A stretch of 64,000 nt of DNA, taken from assembly GCA_003144275.1 (NCBI GenBank), contig NJBF01000009.1, positions 7,653 through 71,652 on the forward strand, in the 5' to 3' direction. The notes under the pieces are model-generated. The model worked only from the letters and a program-made list of their open reading frames with translations. It made no database searches and was not told the DNA's origin. This document shows positions 9,214-17,600 of this stretch, in pieces. This DNA is from Candidatus Heimdallarchaeota archaeon B3_Heim. GTDB lineage: Archaea > Asgardarchaeota > Heimdallarchaeia > Hodarchaeales > Hodarchaeaceae. Positions within the stretch are counted from its first letter, which is position 1. Each line of letters opens with the position of its first letter. The translations under genes and the position numbers were made by a program.

Positions 9214-9239
9214 AAAATTTATTTTAGCGTTTTTCGTGT

Positions 9240-9968
9240 TCATTGCTCGTATACATTCTTTTTCCTGTCATATTCAATACGCGTCATTACCTGCCTTGCA
9301 GGTGAGCCCATCATCACAGCTTCTTTAGGAACGTTTTTTGTAACGATAGATCCTGCCGTTATAACCGAATTCTCACCAATGACAATTCCAGGAAGAATAA
9401 CTGCCGCAATACCAATAACTGCACCATCTTTTACGTGTGTTTCAATTAATCGACTACTCACTGGGTATAGATCATTTGTAAAGCGAACTCCCGGACCTAG
9501 AAAAACTTCATCGCCTAATCTTATCTTAGGCGGAATGAAATTGTTTGATTGAATTCGTGCGTTCTTTCCTATGACGACATCTCCATCTATAATTGTCCCA
9601 CTACCAATGATGCTCCCCAATCCAATTTTGCACTTCTCACGAATCACCACATTTGTACCAGTTTCGACATGGTCTGCTAATTCTGTTCCCTCATAAATCG
9701 TTGTAAAAGCTCTAATATGATTTTTTTTTCCAAGAATCGTGCCAGATGATTTTTTATCATAATGTATGTCTAAATTAGATATGCTTTCCCTTTTTAACAT
9801 AATTTCTTTAGTTTTCGAACGAATAGGATAACCAATGATGACCGATGGATCAATTATTGAATTTTCACCTATTGTTGACGCACCATAAATAAAACTAGCA
9901 TTTGATACGTATGGTGAGTGTATTTTTGCACTTTTAGAAAGGAAATTGGAAACTTCCATTATAAACAT
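9240..9968 (-). CDS. Hexapeptide-repeat acyl/acetyltransferase
   Basis: 242-residue protein made almost entirely of hexapeptide repeats (left-handed parallel beta helix), such as ASTIGENSIIDPSVIIG and the C-terminal AAVILPGIVIGENSVITAGS. The closing VPKEAVMMGSPARQV is the classic acyltransferase end motif, so an acetyl- or acyl-CoA dependent sugar O/N-acyltransferase is most likely. The exact acceptor is unknown; nearby sugar genes suggest surface glycan decoration. Two ATG codons (9968 and 9959) are possible starts. Its start lies five bases after the stop of the small membrane protein gene on the same strand. Confidence 0.75.
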   Translation of the reverse strand: MFIMEVSNFLSKSAKIHSPYVSNASFIYGASTIGENSIIDPSVIIGYPIRSKTKEIMLKRESISNLDIHYDKKSSGTILGKKNHIRAFTTIYEGTELADHVETGTNVVIREKCKIGLGSIIGSGTIIDGDVVIGKNARIQSNNFIPPKIRLGDEVFLGPGVRFTNDLYPVSSRLIETHVKDGAVIGIAAVILPGIVIGENSVITAGSIVTKNVPKEAVMMGSPARQVMTRIEYDRKKNVYEQ

Positions 9969-9973
9969 CTCAA

Positions 9974-10249
9974 TTATTGCTCAAGATTTGTTGATATAAC
10001 TGGGGATTTTGTATCCTCTTCCTCTTTTATTTCGGGAGGTAAAAAGAAATAAGTAATAAGAGTTAAAATGAAAATAATAAGCAAAATAATTAACGGAAAA
10101 ACACCATCAAATGGTATAAATGGAACTAGTGGTCCAAGAATTATAACCATAAATCCAATAATCATGGATGATATAACGGCCACAAGAACTCCTCGAAGGA
10201 GATTAAATAATGAATTTTCAACCATTGTATGCACCGACTTTAGCAACAA
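9974..10249 (-). CDS. Small two-TM membrane protein
   Basis: Up to 91 residues, with two hydrophobic helices (VLVAVISSMIIGFMVIILG and VFPLIILLIIFILTLITYFF) joined by a short Pro-rich loop, then an acidic C-terminal tail. I do not recognise a family. It sits between nadC and the acyltransferase on the same strand with 2-5 base spacing, so it is probably translated as part of that operon. The first codon is TTG; an in-frame ATG at 10225 would shorten it by eight residues and may be the true start. Confidence 0.6.
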   Translation of the reverse strand: MLLKSVHTMVENSLFNLLRGVLVAVISSMIIGFMVIILGPLVPFIPFDGVFPLIILLIIFILTLITYFFLPPEIKEEEDTKSPVISTNLEQ

Positions 10250-10251
10250 AC

Positions 10252-11151
10252 CTATGTTTGAATTTTTAACGAGAAATCTAAAGATCTTACTGAATGAGTC
10301 AAAGCACCAATTGAAATTATATCTATTCCTTTTATCAAGTATTTCTCGATATTTTCTGGTTTTATTCCTCCACTGATCTCAATAAGTGGTTTCCTCTCAG
10401 TAATCCGATCATTCATAAAGGAAATTGCGTGTTGAATTTCTTCAGGAGTAAAATTATCAAGCATAATAACATCAGGATGTAAATTTAGCACACTTTTAAA
10501 TTCTTCAAGTGTTTCTACTTCGATATCAATTTTTTTACTGAATGATGATAGTTGTTGATATTTTGAAAGAATATCTGCAATTGATTCTCCCTCAAAAATC
10601 GCTAAGTGATTTTCTTTTATTAAAATTTCATCAGAGAGACTCCAACGATGTGTGTCACCACCACCAACTTTAACTGCATATTTTTCGAAATATCTGAAGC
10701 CAGGAGTTGTTTTACGGGTTGATGCAATTCTTAAGGACGCATCAGAGGTTGTTATCATGTTTACTAGTCGTTTAGTTTGTGTAGTAATACCCGATAGACG
10801 CATAATAATATTTAATATTGTTCGTTCAACCATGAGTATTATTTTACTACTTCCTCCAATAGTAAGAATGATATCCTTCTGAACTACCTGATCTCCGTCG
10901 TGTTTAATTATTTTTACTTCTAAACCAACTGCTTCTAGCAGAATACGCGCGAATTCAAGGCCACAGACATATCCTTGTTCCTTAGCAGTAAGATTGGCTT
11001 GGACGATTCTATCTGGTGTTATATCAGAAGTAATATCCCCAAATTCAAGATCTTCTTGGAGAAATTGCAGTAATTTTTTTTCTAGTAATTTAGGAGGAAG
11101 ATACGCCAAGTTTTTCACCTTTATGAAGTGGATTAGTGCTTTAAATTTCAA
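10252..11151 (-). CDS. nadC: Nicotinate-nucleotide pyrophosphorylase (carboxylating)
   Basis: Quinolinate phosphoribosyltransferase, which converts quinolinate and PRPP to nicotinate mononucleotide in NAD synthesis. Diagnostic features are EDLEFGDITSD near the N-terminus, the substrate-binding STRKTTPGFRYFEKYAVKVGGGD block (split here: TRKTTPGFR and VGGGDTHR), IEVETLEEF and IMLDNF with the final ISGGI glycine motif. The protein is full length (about 290 residues). The open frame starts with TTG at 11151; a GTG at 11118 is an alternative that better fits family length. It heads a minus-strand run with the small membrane protein and the acyltransferase. Confidence 0.92.
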   Translation of the reverse strand: MKFKALIHFIKVKNLAYLPPKLLEKKLLQFLQEDLEFGDITSDITPDRIVQANLTAKEQGYVCGLEFARILLEAVGLEVKIIKHDGDQVVQKDIILTIGGSSKIILMVERTILNIIMRLSGITTQTKRLVNMITTSDASLRIASTRKTTPGFRYFEKYAVKVGGGDTHRWSLSDEILIKENHLAIFEGESIADILSKYQQLSSFSKKIDIEVETLEEFKSVLNLHPDVIMLDNFTPEEIQHAISFMNDRITERKPLIEISGGIKPENIEKYLIKGIDIISIGALTHSVRSLDFSLKIQT

Positions 11152-11229
11152 AAAGGGCTTCTGAATTAACTAAGATATAAATTTTCGATTGATATGTTTT
11201 CTAACATTCACGAGAAATATCAATTGAAG

Positions 11230-11588
11230 CATAATCATTTTTGTCCGACAAGGCAATATTTCTCGTATTCGCAGCCCTCTCTCTCACAATCTTAAAAGGC
11301 CTCCCTCCCTTACTTCTTCAACCCCGAGGTGATGACAAAAAAATATACATAATTCTTAGGTCATATTCCCTTGTAACTACGTTAGACGAGTTACCCGTCA
11401 AAGGCAAGAGAAGAATGGCCCAATCTGGTGGAAATTCTGAAGTGTTTGGGAAATCGCAAGAAGATCTGATTCAAGTAATCCCAATGGATAGCATACATTC
11501 TCTTGTTGCTAACCTGCCGGATAGCGGATGTGTGACTCATCCAGTCCAGAACTATTCTCTAAATAGTTGTCTGACAAATTTAGTCATG
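11230..11588 (+). mobile_element. Internally deleted TnpB-element derivative (copy A)
   Basis: A 359-base element with the same terminal inverted repeats as the complete TnpB element at 27158-28568. Its left end (11230-11251) matches that element's left end at 18 of 22 positions, and its right end (11567-11588) matches at 20 of 22. Inside, two short pieces of the tnpB frame survive: one like LVATSDGLLVKG (here LVTTLDELPVKG, about 11370-11405) and one like QPDRGCVTHPV (here LPDSGCVTHPV, about 11512-11545). The rest of tnpB is gone, so it is a non-autonomous or dead copy. The 125-residue open frame across it is not considered a gene. Confidence 0.75.
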
Positions 11589-11689
11589 AGCTTGTTATCA
11601 TTGAAGGAGAAAGGATGATAAACTTTTTATTTAGAGAATTTTCACGAAAATACCAAAGAAATACCAATTTCTAAGCTCGAGGATTTAAA

Positions 11690-12376
11690 TTGAAAGTTTC
11701 CTGTTTAATATCAGGAGGGAAAGACTCAGTTTTTGCATTATGGTGTGCCCTTCACCAATTTGAGGTTATTTCGCTTATAAATATTCAAGCGAGAACCTCT
11801 GATAGCTTTCTTTTTCACTTCCCGAACACCCAGTACGTATCCTTAATTGCAGAAATGTTGAGCTTACCACTCCTTACAGTAAAAACTACTTCCTCTAATG
11901 TGAATGAAGAGACATCAATGTTAAAACAAATATTCATTGATTCTGAAGCAGAAGCCATAATTACTGGAGGTATTAGATCAGAATTTCAAAGATACAAGTT
12001 CAATTATGCGGCTTTACAAGCAAATGTGAAGTGTTTTAATCCACTTTGGCGTCTTTCACCTAGGACTCTTATGGATGAACTACTAACAAACCATTTCCAT
12101 ATCATTCTTGTTTCTGTTTCCGCTATGGGTTTCGGGAAACACCTCTTAGGCAAGAAGCTAACGCCTGAGAAATTAAATGTGCTTAGGGCCTCAAATGAGG
12201 TTTCAGAATTAGCGACGACAGGAGAAGGAGGAGAATATGAATCATTTGTATTGGATGCCCCATTCTTTCCCTCCCGTATTATTGTGGATAAAGCCAAAGT
12301 ACATTGGAACGAATTCAGGGAGGAAGGGTACTTCGAGATAATTAAAGCATATTTGGAACTTAAAAGACCTAGATGA
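11690..12376 (+). CDS. dph6: Diphthine--ammonia ligase
   Basis: ATP-pyrophosphatase family protein of 228 residues. The P-loop-like SGGKDS is at the very N-terminus and TGEGGEYESFVLDAP is the diagnostic C-terminal motif of Dph6, which performs the last amidation step making diphthamide on elongation factor 2. GGIRSEFQRYKFN and PLWRLSPRTLMDEL also fit the family. The start is TTG at 11690; no better start exists before SGGKDS. It converges with the pilin-like gene, leaving three bases between the stops. A copy of the deleted TnpB element lies just upstream. Confidence 0.88.
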   Translation: MKVSCLISGGKDSVFALWCALHQFEVISLINIQARTSDSFLFHFPNTQYVSLIAEMLSLPLLTVKTTSSNVNEETSMLKQIFIDSEAEAIITGGIRSEFQRYKFNYAALQANVKCFNPLWRLSPRTLMDELLTNHFHIILVSVSAMGFGKHLLGKKLTPEKLNVLRASNEVSELATTGEGGEYESFVLDAPFFPSRIIVDKAKVHWNEFREEGYFEIIKAYLELKRPR

Positions 12377-12379
12377 TAA

Positions 12380-13243
12380 CTACAGTGGTTCATAGGTTAC
12401 CGATAGGCTTTCTATTGCTAAAATGCTTCCATTATCATCATCAGACAATGTAACAAAAATTAAATAAGGTTCTCCGGGATTAGTCAATTCGGATGAATTC
12501 AATTGGAAAAGATCCTCCTGAAAAGTGGTTGATTCGAACCCTTCCAATGTAAAGATATGTGAACTTCTGTTAATACTATTCAGTATGAAGAATAATCCGC
12601 TTGAGGAAGCTACAGAAAAATCTAACCGCAAATTCATATCCATACTTCCATTATTACTCAAAGAAAAGTTCATCGTTAGCCCTTCCTGACCAAAAGTTTG
12701 TGAGGGATTTAATGAAACCAGAGTAGTTGGTCCATAGGTGTCTCCAATGGTTAATACATCAGAGCTGAATGTTTTTGCGGATCTAGAGCTTGTTTTTCCT
12801 TGCGGAAACACAGTAACTTCAATAAAAATTGTGTCATTCCCAGGAATTAATTCATTCTGATCGATCGTGTTATCGCATGTGAGAGAAATTGTTTCAATGG
12901 CTAAACCTGGCAAGAGTATTTTCGATTGATCCATATACCAACCTGGAATTGGGGTTTTATCGAAATAAAGAAGTGAAAATGCATCAGCAGATATTTCAAC
13001 GTTTGTTCTTTCGGTATTCTGCAAAGTTATATCAAATCTATCAACTTTGATATCACTATCAGTGGTTTCAAAAGAAGAGATGGCTATAACTTCAACACCT
13101 AAAGGATCAGGAGTATTAATGGTACCAAACATCACTAAGGCGACTCCTAATCCAGCAACTACTACAAGTCCAATTAAAAGAACAGTGGCAATTACAGGAC
13201 TAATTCCTCTTTTTGTTTTTTTAGTAATAAGCCAATTCTTCAT
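12380..13243 (-). CDS. Archaeal type IV pilin-like surface protein
   Basis: Begins with a class III signal peptide: basic KKTKRG followed by ISPVIATVLLIGLVVVAG, the hallmark of archaeal pilin N-terminal domains, cleaved by prepilin peptidase before assembly or display. The remaining ~250 residues are beta-rich, low in Lys, with several N-x-S/T sequons (NGS, NRS, NSS), suggesting an extracellular beta-sandwich domain. It is longer than typical pilins. ATG at 13243 is preferred; the frame also opens five codons earlier at 13258. No pilus assembly ATPase or platform gene is in the window. Confidence 0.75.
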   Translation of the reverse strand: MKNWLITKKTKRGISPVIATVLLIGLVVVAGLGVALVMFGTINTPDPLGVEVIAISSFETTDSDIKVDRFDITLQNTERTNVEISADAFSLLYFDKTPIPGWYMDQSKILLPGLAIETISLTCDNTIDQNELIPGNDTIFIEVTVFPQGKTSSRSAKTFSSDVLTIGDTYGPTTLVSLNPSQTFGQEGLTMNFSLSNNGSMDMNLRLDFSVASSSGLFFILNSINRSSHIFTLEGFESTTFQEDLFQLNSSELTNPGEPYLIFVTLSDDDNGSILAIESLSVTYEPL

Positions 13244-13258
13244 AATTTCACATCTCAC

Positions 13259-13636
13259 ATCTTTTCTTAACTAGGGGTGATATTTACACAGAGGGAGAAA
13301 TTAGTAAAGGTAATTCAACGAAATTGAAAATCAATCGTATTATGATCTTTGTCCAAGTCTTCTCTTTTTTATCTTTCCTAACAAACATAAATCCTGATTC
13401 TGATTTTTCTCCATCAATTTCCGTAAGTTCATTTTTTAGGCTGTTATTGCTGGAATAATTTTATAATTCGCTCATTTTCCTTATCGATAGTAAAATAATT
13501 GAACCGGAACATCAACAAAGTTATCAGCGCAAAGCTTTTCTGCTAAGCCGGACGGTAATCAGCTTCATCGCAACGGGAAGGCCTCTGCTGACCGATACAT
13601 TAGCAGTCTTTATTGAAAAGATCCTCTAGTCTTGTT
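13259..13636. other. Intergenic stretch, AT-rich part without recognised genes
   Basis: The 378 bases between the pilin-like gene and the longin-like gene contain no open frame I can support. The part nearest the pilin gene (13259-13500) is AT-rich and probably holds its promoter. The part from about 13500 to 13606 is much more GC-rich and foldable, and is described as a separate candidate RNA. Confidence 0.5.
13540..13606. ncRNA. Candidate structured RNA (strand undecided)
   Basis: A GC-rich island in an AT-rich gap. CTGCTAA at 13540-13546 pairs perfectly with TTAGCAG at 13600-13606. Inside, CGG plus TCAGC (13553-13555 and 13559-13563) pairs with GCTGACCG (13587-13594), leaving a three-base bulge. 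The two stems are separated by an internal loop of six and five bases, and the apical part has 23 bases. The shape resembles an H/ACA-type guide hairpin, but no ACA follows the basal stem on either strand, so it is not assigned to that class. It could also be a 3' processing or termination element of the upstream minus-strand operon. Confidence 0.35.
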
Positions 13637-15475
13637 TTACCATCGTGAAAAACCAATTCCACAAGTTTCCGATATAAGTAACAAGAATAAAGCAATTTCC
13701 TCCATTTCTTGATTTGATTCTGATGCAACAAACGCAACTCCTTCTCCCTGATATAATGGTTGCAGAATCATTGATAGTATTGCATCTAACGTTTTACCCA
13801 GAGTCCACAAAGCTTCTGTTTCAATTTGCTCACGAATTTCTTTTTCATAAATGAAAGTTTTAAATTTTGATGGAATTTTTTCCTTAATAAAATCACGATT
13901 GGGAGGAATTACCAAAATGGCTCCTTCTCTTGGTATGTTAAATCTTGAAGAAAGTGTTTTAATATTCAGTTCTACTTGAGTAAGGTATTCTACGATGCTT
14001 AGCCATAATATTCCCCGTAGAGCAATTTTTTCATTTTCAGAAGAAACCCCTAAAGACACTGAACGTTCGTTGATTTCTAGGCTTCCTTCAAGCCTTGTTG
14101 CTAAGTCTTTTAACGAATCATGTATGCTTTCGAGTCTTGGTCCATATGTAGAGATATGATATTCAAAGCGATCACGCTTGCGGAACAAACTAACTGTAAT
14201 GTTTGATTCACTAGAAGGTACAACACTTGTTGGTGAGAGTTCAAGGGCCATGGGTGATGTATCTAGAACTACTGGAATGTCAGCGAAATTGTACTGTAAA
14301 CCGCTCTCTCTGGTTTTCTGTAGTTTTGCTTTAAGTCCGGGACTTAAGGCTTCTGTCGTTATGGAGCGTTTAATAACAGGTTTAACTATCGGTTGTTTTG
14401 TTGGAATTGCATCTGGCTCAGCATCTAGTTCAATAATAGGTGGTGGTGTGGTTTCTTCAATCGATGGAGTACCAATTAATGAGGATTGTGTCTGTAACTC
14501 ATCTTTTCCAACAACTAGTTCTTGAAGTTCGGGAAGTTCCGTAGTTTCTATTTCTCTTGATGGAGGAGTAAATTCTCGCATTTTATACATAACTGGAGCT
14601 GACATTGTTACTACAATGTCTTTTCCAGGTTGTATTACTGTTGAAAGTAATACATTGTTTCTGAGATAATTATCCTCACTTGAGGGAAACAGTGCCATGG
14701 ATTGAGCTATCTCTCGGGCATCCTCATTATCAATGAATTTTCTCATTTTTGCTGTATTGGTGTTCTCACCAAAAATTCTGCTAAGGACGTCATAAACATG
14801 CTCTCCTGCGTTTGCAGAAAAATACTGTTTGAGAGGTGATTCCAAACCGAAAATCAATATATTATCATTTTCCTCAACTCCAGGTATAGGAGTAAATGAC
14901 AGAACTCGCGAAGTCTTGGAAGCATCTATAATGGATAAAAGATCGCTTGTGTCATTTGGGTCTATGAAAACCAGTCTGGATACGACACTCTCAACCCCAT
15001 ATCTCAGATCATGAGCAAAAGCTGTAAGTAATACCAAAGCAGAAAGCATGCCATCTGGTGTTCGAGGAATGACATATATAGAATTTGCAGGAGATGTCAA
15101 TAATTGATAAAAGGTATCTAGATGTCTATTTTGAGCATCTAAGATATTTCCTTCCAGAAATTGTTCCACCAATTTTAATACAATTCCCATAGTAGGTACT
15201 ACTTGACGAGCACTTTTCTCTATAGGGATCAGCACAATTGCTACAAGATCGTCAATTCTTCTTACCTGTGGGAATAAAAATACCATCCGATGATTGGCAA
15301 ATCTAATAAAGTGAATTCTTTCTCCTCCCATAATCTTCTGTGAAAAAAGAGTGAGAACTTGGGTAACAGTTGCACTGATTTTTGAGTGTTGAGATAAAAG
15401 ACCTTTACCTGAGCTAAAAATTACTCTATTTTGGTGAACGACAAGGAGATCGGTAGAATCCATTCTTGTATCCAT
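13637..15475 (-). CDS. Longin-like domain protein, 612 residues
   Basis: No exact family recognised. Residues ~1-110 show the strand order of a longin or roadblock fold: two strands (DLLVVHQNRVIFSSG), a helix, a hairpin (ERIHFIRFANHRMVFLFPQ), a strand (LVAIVLIP) and a long helix. A second alpha/beta part follows (~130-300), then a Pro/Glu-rich linker (~305-385) and a C-terminal alpha/beta region. Multi-longin proteins in eukaryotes (Mon1/Ccz1, Fuz, TRAPP) regulate small GTPases. This gene is last in a run with two GTPase genes, so a partner or regulator role is plausible. This is inferred from secondary-structure pattern and context only. Confidence 0.6.
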   Translation of the reverse strand: MDTRMDSTDLLVVHQNRVIFSSGKGLLSQHSKISATVTQVLTLFSQKIMGGERIHFIRFANHRMVFLFPQVRRIDDLVAIVLIPIEKSARQVVPTMGIVLKLVEQFLEGNILDAQNRHLDTFYQLLTSPANSIYVIPRTPDGMLSALVLLTAFAHDLRYGVESVVSRLVFIDPNDTSDLLSIIDASKTSRVLSFTPIPGVEENDNILIFGLESPLKQYFSANAGEHVYDVLSRIFGENTNTAKMRKFIDNEDAREIAQSMALFPSSEDNYLRNNVLLSTVIQPGKDIVVTMSAPVMYKMREFTPPSREIETTELPELQELVVGKDELQTQSSLIGTPSIEETTPPPIIELDAEPDAIPTKQPIVKPVIKRSITTEALSPGLKAKLQKTRESGLQYNFADIPVVLDTSPMALELSPTSVVPSSESNITVSLFRKRDRFEYHISTYGPRLESIHDSLKDLATRLEGSLEINERSVSLGVSSENEKIALRGILWLSIVEYLTQVELNIKTLSSRFNIPREGAILVIPPNRDFIKEKIPSKFKTFIYEKEIREQIETEALWTLGKTLDAILSMILQPLYQGEGVAFVASESNQEMEEIALFLLLISETCGIGFSRW

Positions 15476-15517
15476 GGTAATTCATTGGAATATTCTATAA
15501 GTTTGCTTATTAAGGTT

Positions 15518-16147
15518 TCAGGATCTAAAATTTGTAAGCTTAAAATCACCTTTTCGTAGGATTATTGGCTCATCAGGGGACGTTATATCAATAATAGTTG
15601 AAGGTGATCTTTGTGGTAAAATACCTTGATCAATCCACAAATCTACGCCTCTTGTTGAAAGATCATTAAATACTTCAGAAAAATTTATACTTGGTTCGTG
15701 ACCTGAGGTATTTGCTGAAGTACCGACAATTGGAGCCTCTATATTTCGTATAATACTTAGTAGGATATCATGTGCTGGTACACGACATGCAATTGTATTG
15801 TTACCAGATGTGTTTAAGTATGGAGATAGTTTTTTCAGGCCAGACATTTTCCAATCTACAATAAACGTAATTGGAGCAGGCCAAATTTCTCTAAGACTAT
15901 TGATGACGCTGCCAGGAGCCTCTATAAATTGAGATATCATATCTAAGGTCATTAATACACTTAATGGTTTTTCAAGAGACCTTTTCTTGATTTTAAAGAT
16001 CTTCTGTACATTTTTGTTATTTTGTTTTGTAGCAATAGTTCCTAATCCATAAACTGTATCAGTAGGAAATACAGCAATATCCCCTCTCCTCATTAATAAG
16101 GCAGCTTTACTTACTATTTCAGGATCACTTGTATCAAGAATTATCAA
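15518..16147 (-). CDS. L-threonylcarbamoyladenylate synthase (Sua5/YrdC family)
   Basis: 209-residue YrdC-fold enzyme that makes threonylcarbamoyl-AMP from threonine, bicarbonate and ATP for the t6A37 tRNA modification. Visible family motifs are FPTDTVYGLGTIA, KIKKRSLEKPLSVLM, CRVPAHDI and GTSANTSGHEPS. It lacks the extra C-terminal Sua5 domain, so it is of the short TsaC type. It lies between the MglA-like GTPase and the longin-like gene with 42- and 76-base gaps, so it shares the operon, although no functional link to the GTPases is obvious. Confidence 0.92.
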   Translation of the reverse strand: MIILDTSDPEIVSKAALLMRRGDIAVFPTDTVYGLGTIATKQNNKNVQKIFKIKKRSLEKPLSVLMTLDMISQFIEAPGSVINSLREIWPAPITFIVDWKMSGLKKLSPYLNTSGNNTIACRVPAHDILLSIIRNIEAPIVGTSANTSGHEPSINFSEVFNDLSTRGVDLWIDQGILPQRSPSTIIDITSPDEPIILRKGDFKLTNFRS

Positions 16148-16223
16148 GAGAATTCCTCTCTTAAAATTTTCATATGAGGAATTTAAAAATTCGTACTGAT
16201 AATTAGCAATATTTATCTTTCAG

Positions 16224-16976
16224 TTATTGTTGTTGTTTCATCATATGGATAATGATTTCTCTTACGAGGCTTTCTACAGGTTTTATCACGCGATTTACAC
16301 TTGTAGGTCTATATTCTTTTTTCAACCTACCATTTTCATCCACTATTTTACTCCGATCACTACTGGAAAGGAGTTGTTTCAAATCGTCACGAGCATTCAG
16401 GCATGAAACTTCAATAATTCTGACTGCTGCATCTCTTAAACTAGTCACCGCACCAGATTCACTCAACAATTTTCCCACTTCAAAAGAAGAAATGCGTTGC
16501 ACGATGGGGAGGTCCATTTTATTTAGCATAATATGATATGGAAGAGAACCACTTGCTAGTTTATCACCAACAAGGTCATTAATTTCCCGAAGTGCAAATT
16601 TATTTTCCTCCCATCTAGATTTTTCAGAATCAACAACACAAATTAATCCATGGGCTCCTCTTAAGACAACTTTCCTCTGTCCTGAGTGACGTTCCTGACC
16701 AGGCACAGTAAATAAATGATATTTTAAAATAGGGAGACCTGCGCTCGTTTTACCAATTCCAAAAATACCCTGATCAAAGAAAAGAGTACGTCCTGTTGGA
16801 TCTTCCAATTTTAAGAATTTATAAACATTTTCTGGATCTTCAAGGCTTTTTAACACCTTTGTTATTGTTAAAGCTGTGGTTTTCCCAGCCAGAGTAGGTC
16901 CCCAAAATACTATTTTAACTACAGGGACTCCTTGGTGATCTCTTTTTATGGTTTCAAAGGTTGATTGTGCCTGCAT
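16224..16976 (-). CDS. MglA-like small GTPase
   Basis: 250-residue Ras-superfamily GTPase most like the bacterial/archaeal MglA group. The P-loop GPTLAGKT is at residues 26-33, TLFFDQGIFGIG is the MglA-like switch I region, the G3 motif is VPGQERHSGQR (91-101; DxxG replaced by VPGQ as in MglA) and NKMD is at 152-155. A 60-residue C-terminal helical extension is unusual. The ATG at 16976 has an AAGGTG ribosome-binding motif seven bases upstream, so the longer frame to 17021 is rejected. MglA proteins work with roadblock/longin-fold partners; the longin-like gene downstream is a candidate. Confidence 0.85.
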   Translation of the reverse strand: MQAQSTFETIKRDHQGVPVVKIVFWGPTLAGKTTALTITKVLKSLEDPENVYKFLKLEDPTGRTLFFDQGIFGIGKTSAGLPILKYHLFTVPGQERHSGQRKVVLRGAHGLICVVDSEKSRWEENKFALREINDLVGDKLASGSLPYHIMLNKMDLPIVQRISSFEVGKLLSESGAVTSLRDAAVRIIEVSCLNARDDLKQLLSSSDRSKIVDENGRLKKEYRPTSVNRVIKPVESLVREIIIHMMKQQQ

Positions 16977-17036
16977 GATAAACACCTTGTAATGGATAGG
17001 GATGGACGCGTGTGTATGCAAAAGAGCTTTTTCAAA

Positions 17037-17600
17037 TTATTTTGATATGTTATCTTTCTCTATAACTTGTTTTGCTAAGCTATGGAAAATTTCAGTAATT
17101 TCAGAACCCCCCTCTTTTGCTGAGGTTTCATAATATGACATATTTAGTGCATCAGCAACTTTTCGGGCATCTTTTTCAGATACTACTCTTTCATCAACGA
17201 GATCGTTTTTATTTCCAGCTAAAGCAATGGGAACAGTTGGTGGGATGTACTTAGTAAATTCAGTTAACCAAGTCGGAATCGCCTCAAAAGACTTTTTATC
17301 AGTAAGTGCAAACATAATTAAGCAAGCTGTAGCTCCTCGGTAATAGCTCGGTCTTAATTTGCCAAAGAACTCCTGTCCAGCAGTGTCTACTAAGATTAAT
17401 TTAACTTGACTGTTATTAACCTCAATCTTCTTTGTTGTAATGTCAACACCTAGCGTTGGTAAATAATTGGTTTCGAATTTGTTCTCTGCAAATCTACGGA
17501 TGAGGGATGTTTTTCCTACACTCCCAGATCCAATTGCACAAATTTTGAGTAAGTATTCATTAGTATTTGTCAAAGATGAAACTCCTATTAATACTGTCAT
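17037..17600 (-). CDS. Rab/Ras-like small GTPase
   Basis: 187-residue Rab-like GTPase with all G motifs: GSGSVGKT (24-31), Thr in YLPTLGVD for switch I, DTAGQE (72-77) with the catalytic Gln, NKND (130-133) and ETSA (158-161). The FFGKLRPSYYRGATACLIMF switch II and following strand are strongly Rab-like. There is no C-terminal Cys, so no prenyl anchor is expected. The ATG overlaps the stop of the gelsolin-like gene by four bases (ATGA), a sign of translational coupling. Rab-like GTPases are abundant in Asgard archaea; the specific effector is unknown. Confidence 0.92.
   Translation of the reverse strand: MTVLIGVSSLTNTNEYLLKICAIGSGSVGKTSLIRRFAENKFETNYLPTLGVDITTKKIEVNNSQVKLILVDTAGQEFFGKLRPSYYRGATACLIMFALTDKKSFEAIPTWLTEFTKYIPPTVPIALAGNKNDLVDERVVSEKDARKVADALNMSYYETSAKEGGSEITEIFHSLAKQVIEKDNISK

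Noticed and set aside
11241..11618. 125-residue plus-strand open frame
   Set aside because: It crosses a deleted TnpB-element copy, starts inside the left terminal repeat, and only short parts match TnpB. Best seen as element debris.
13540..13606. Calling the structured island an H/ACA guide RNA
   Set aside because: No ACA follows the basal stem on either strand and no guide target could be tested.
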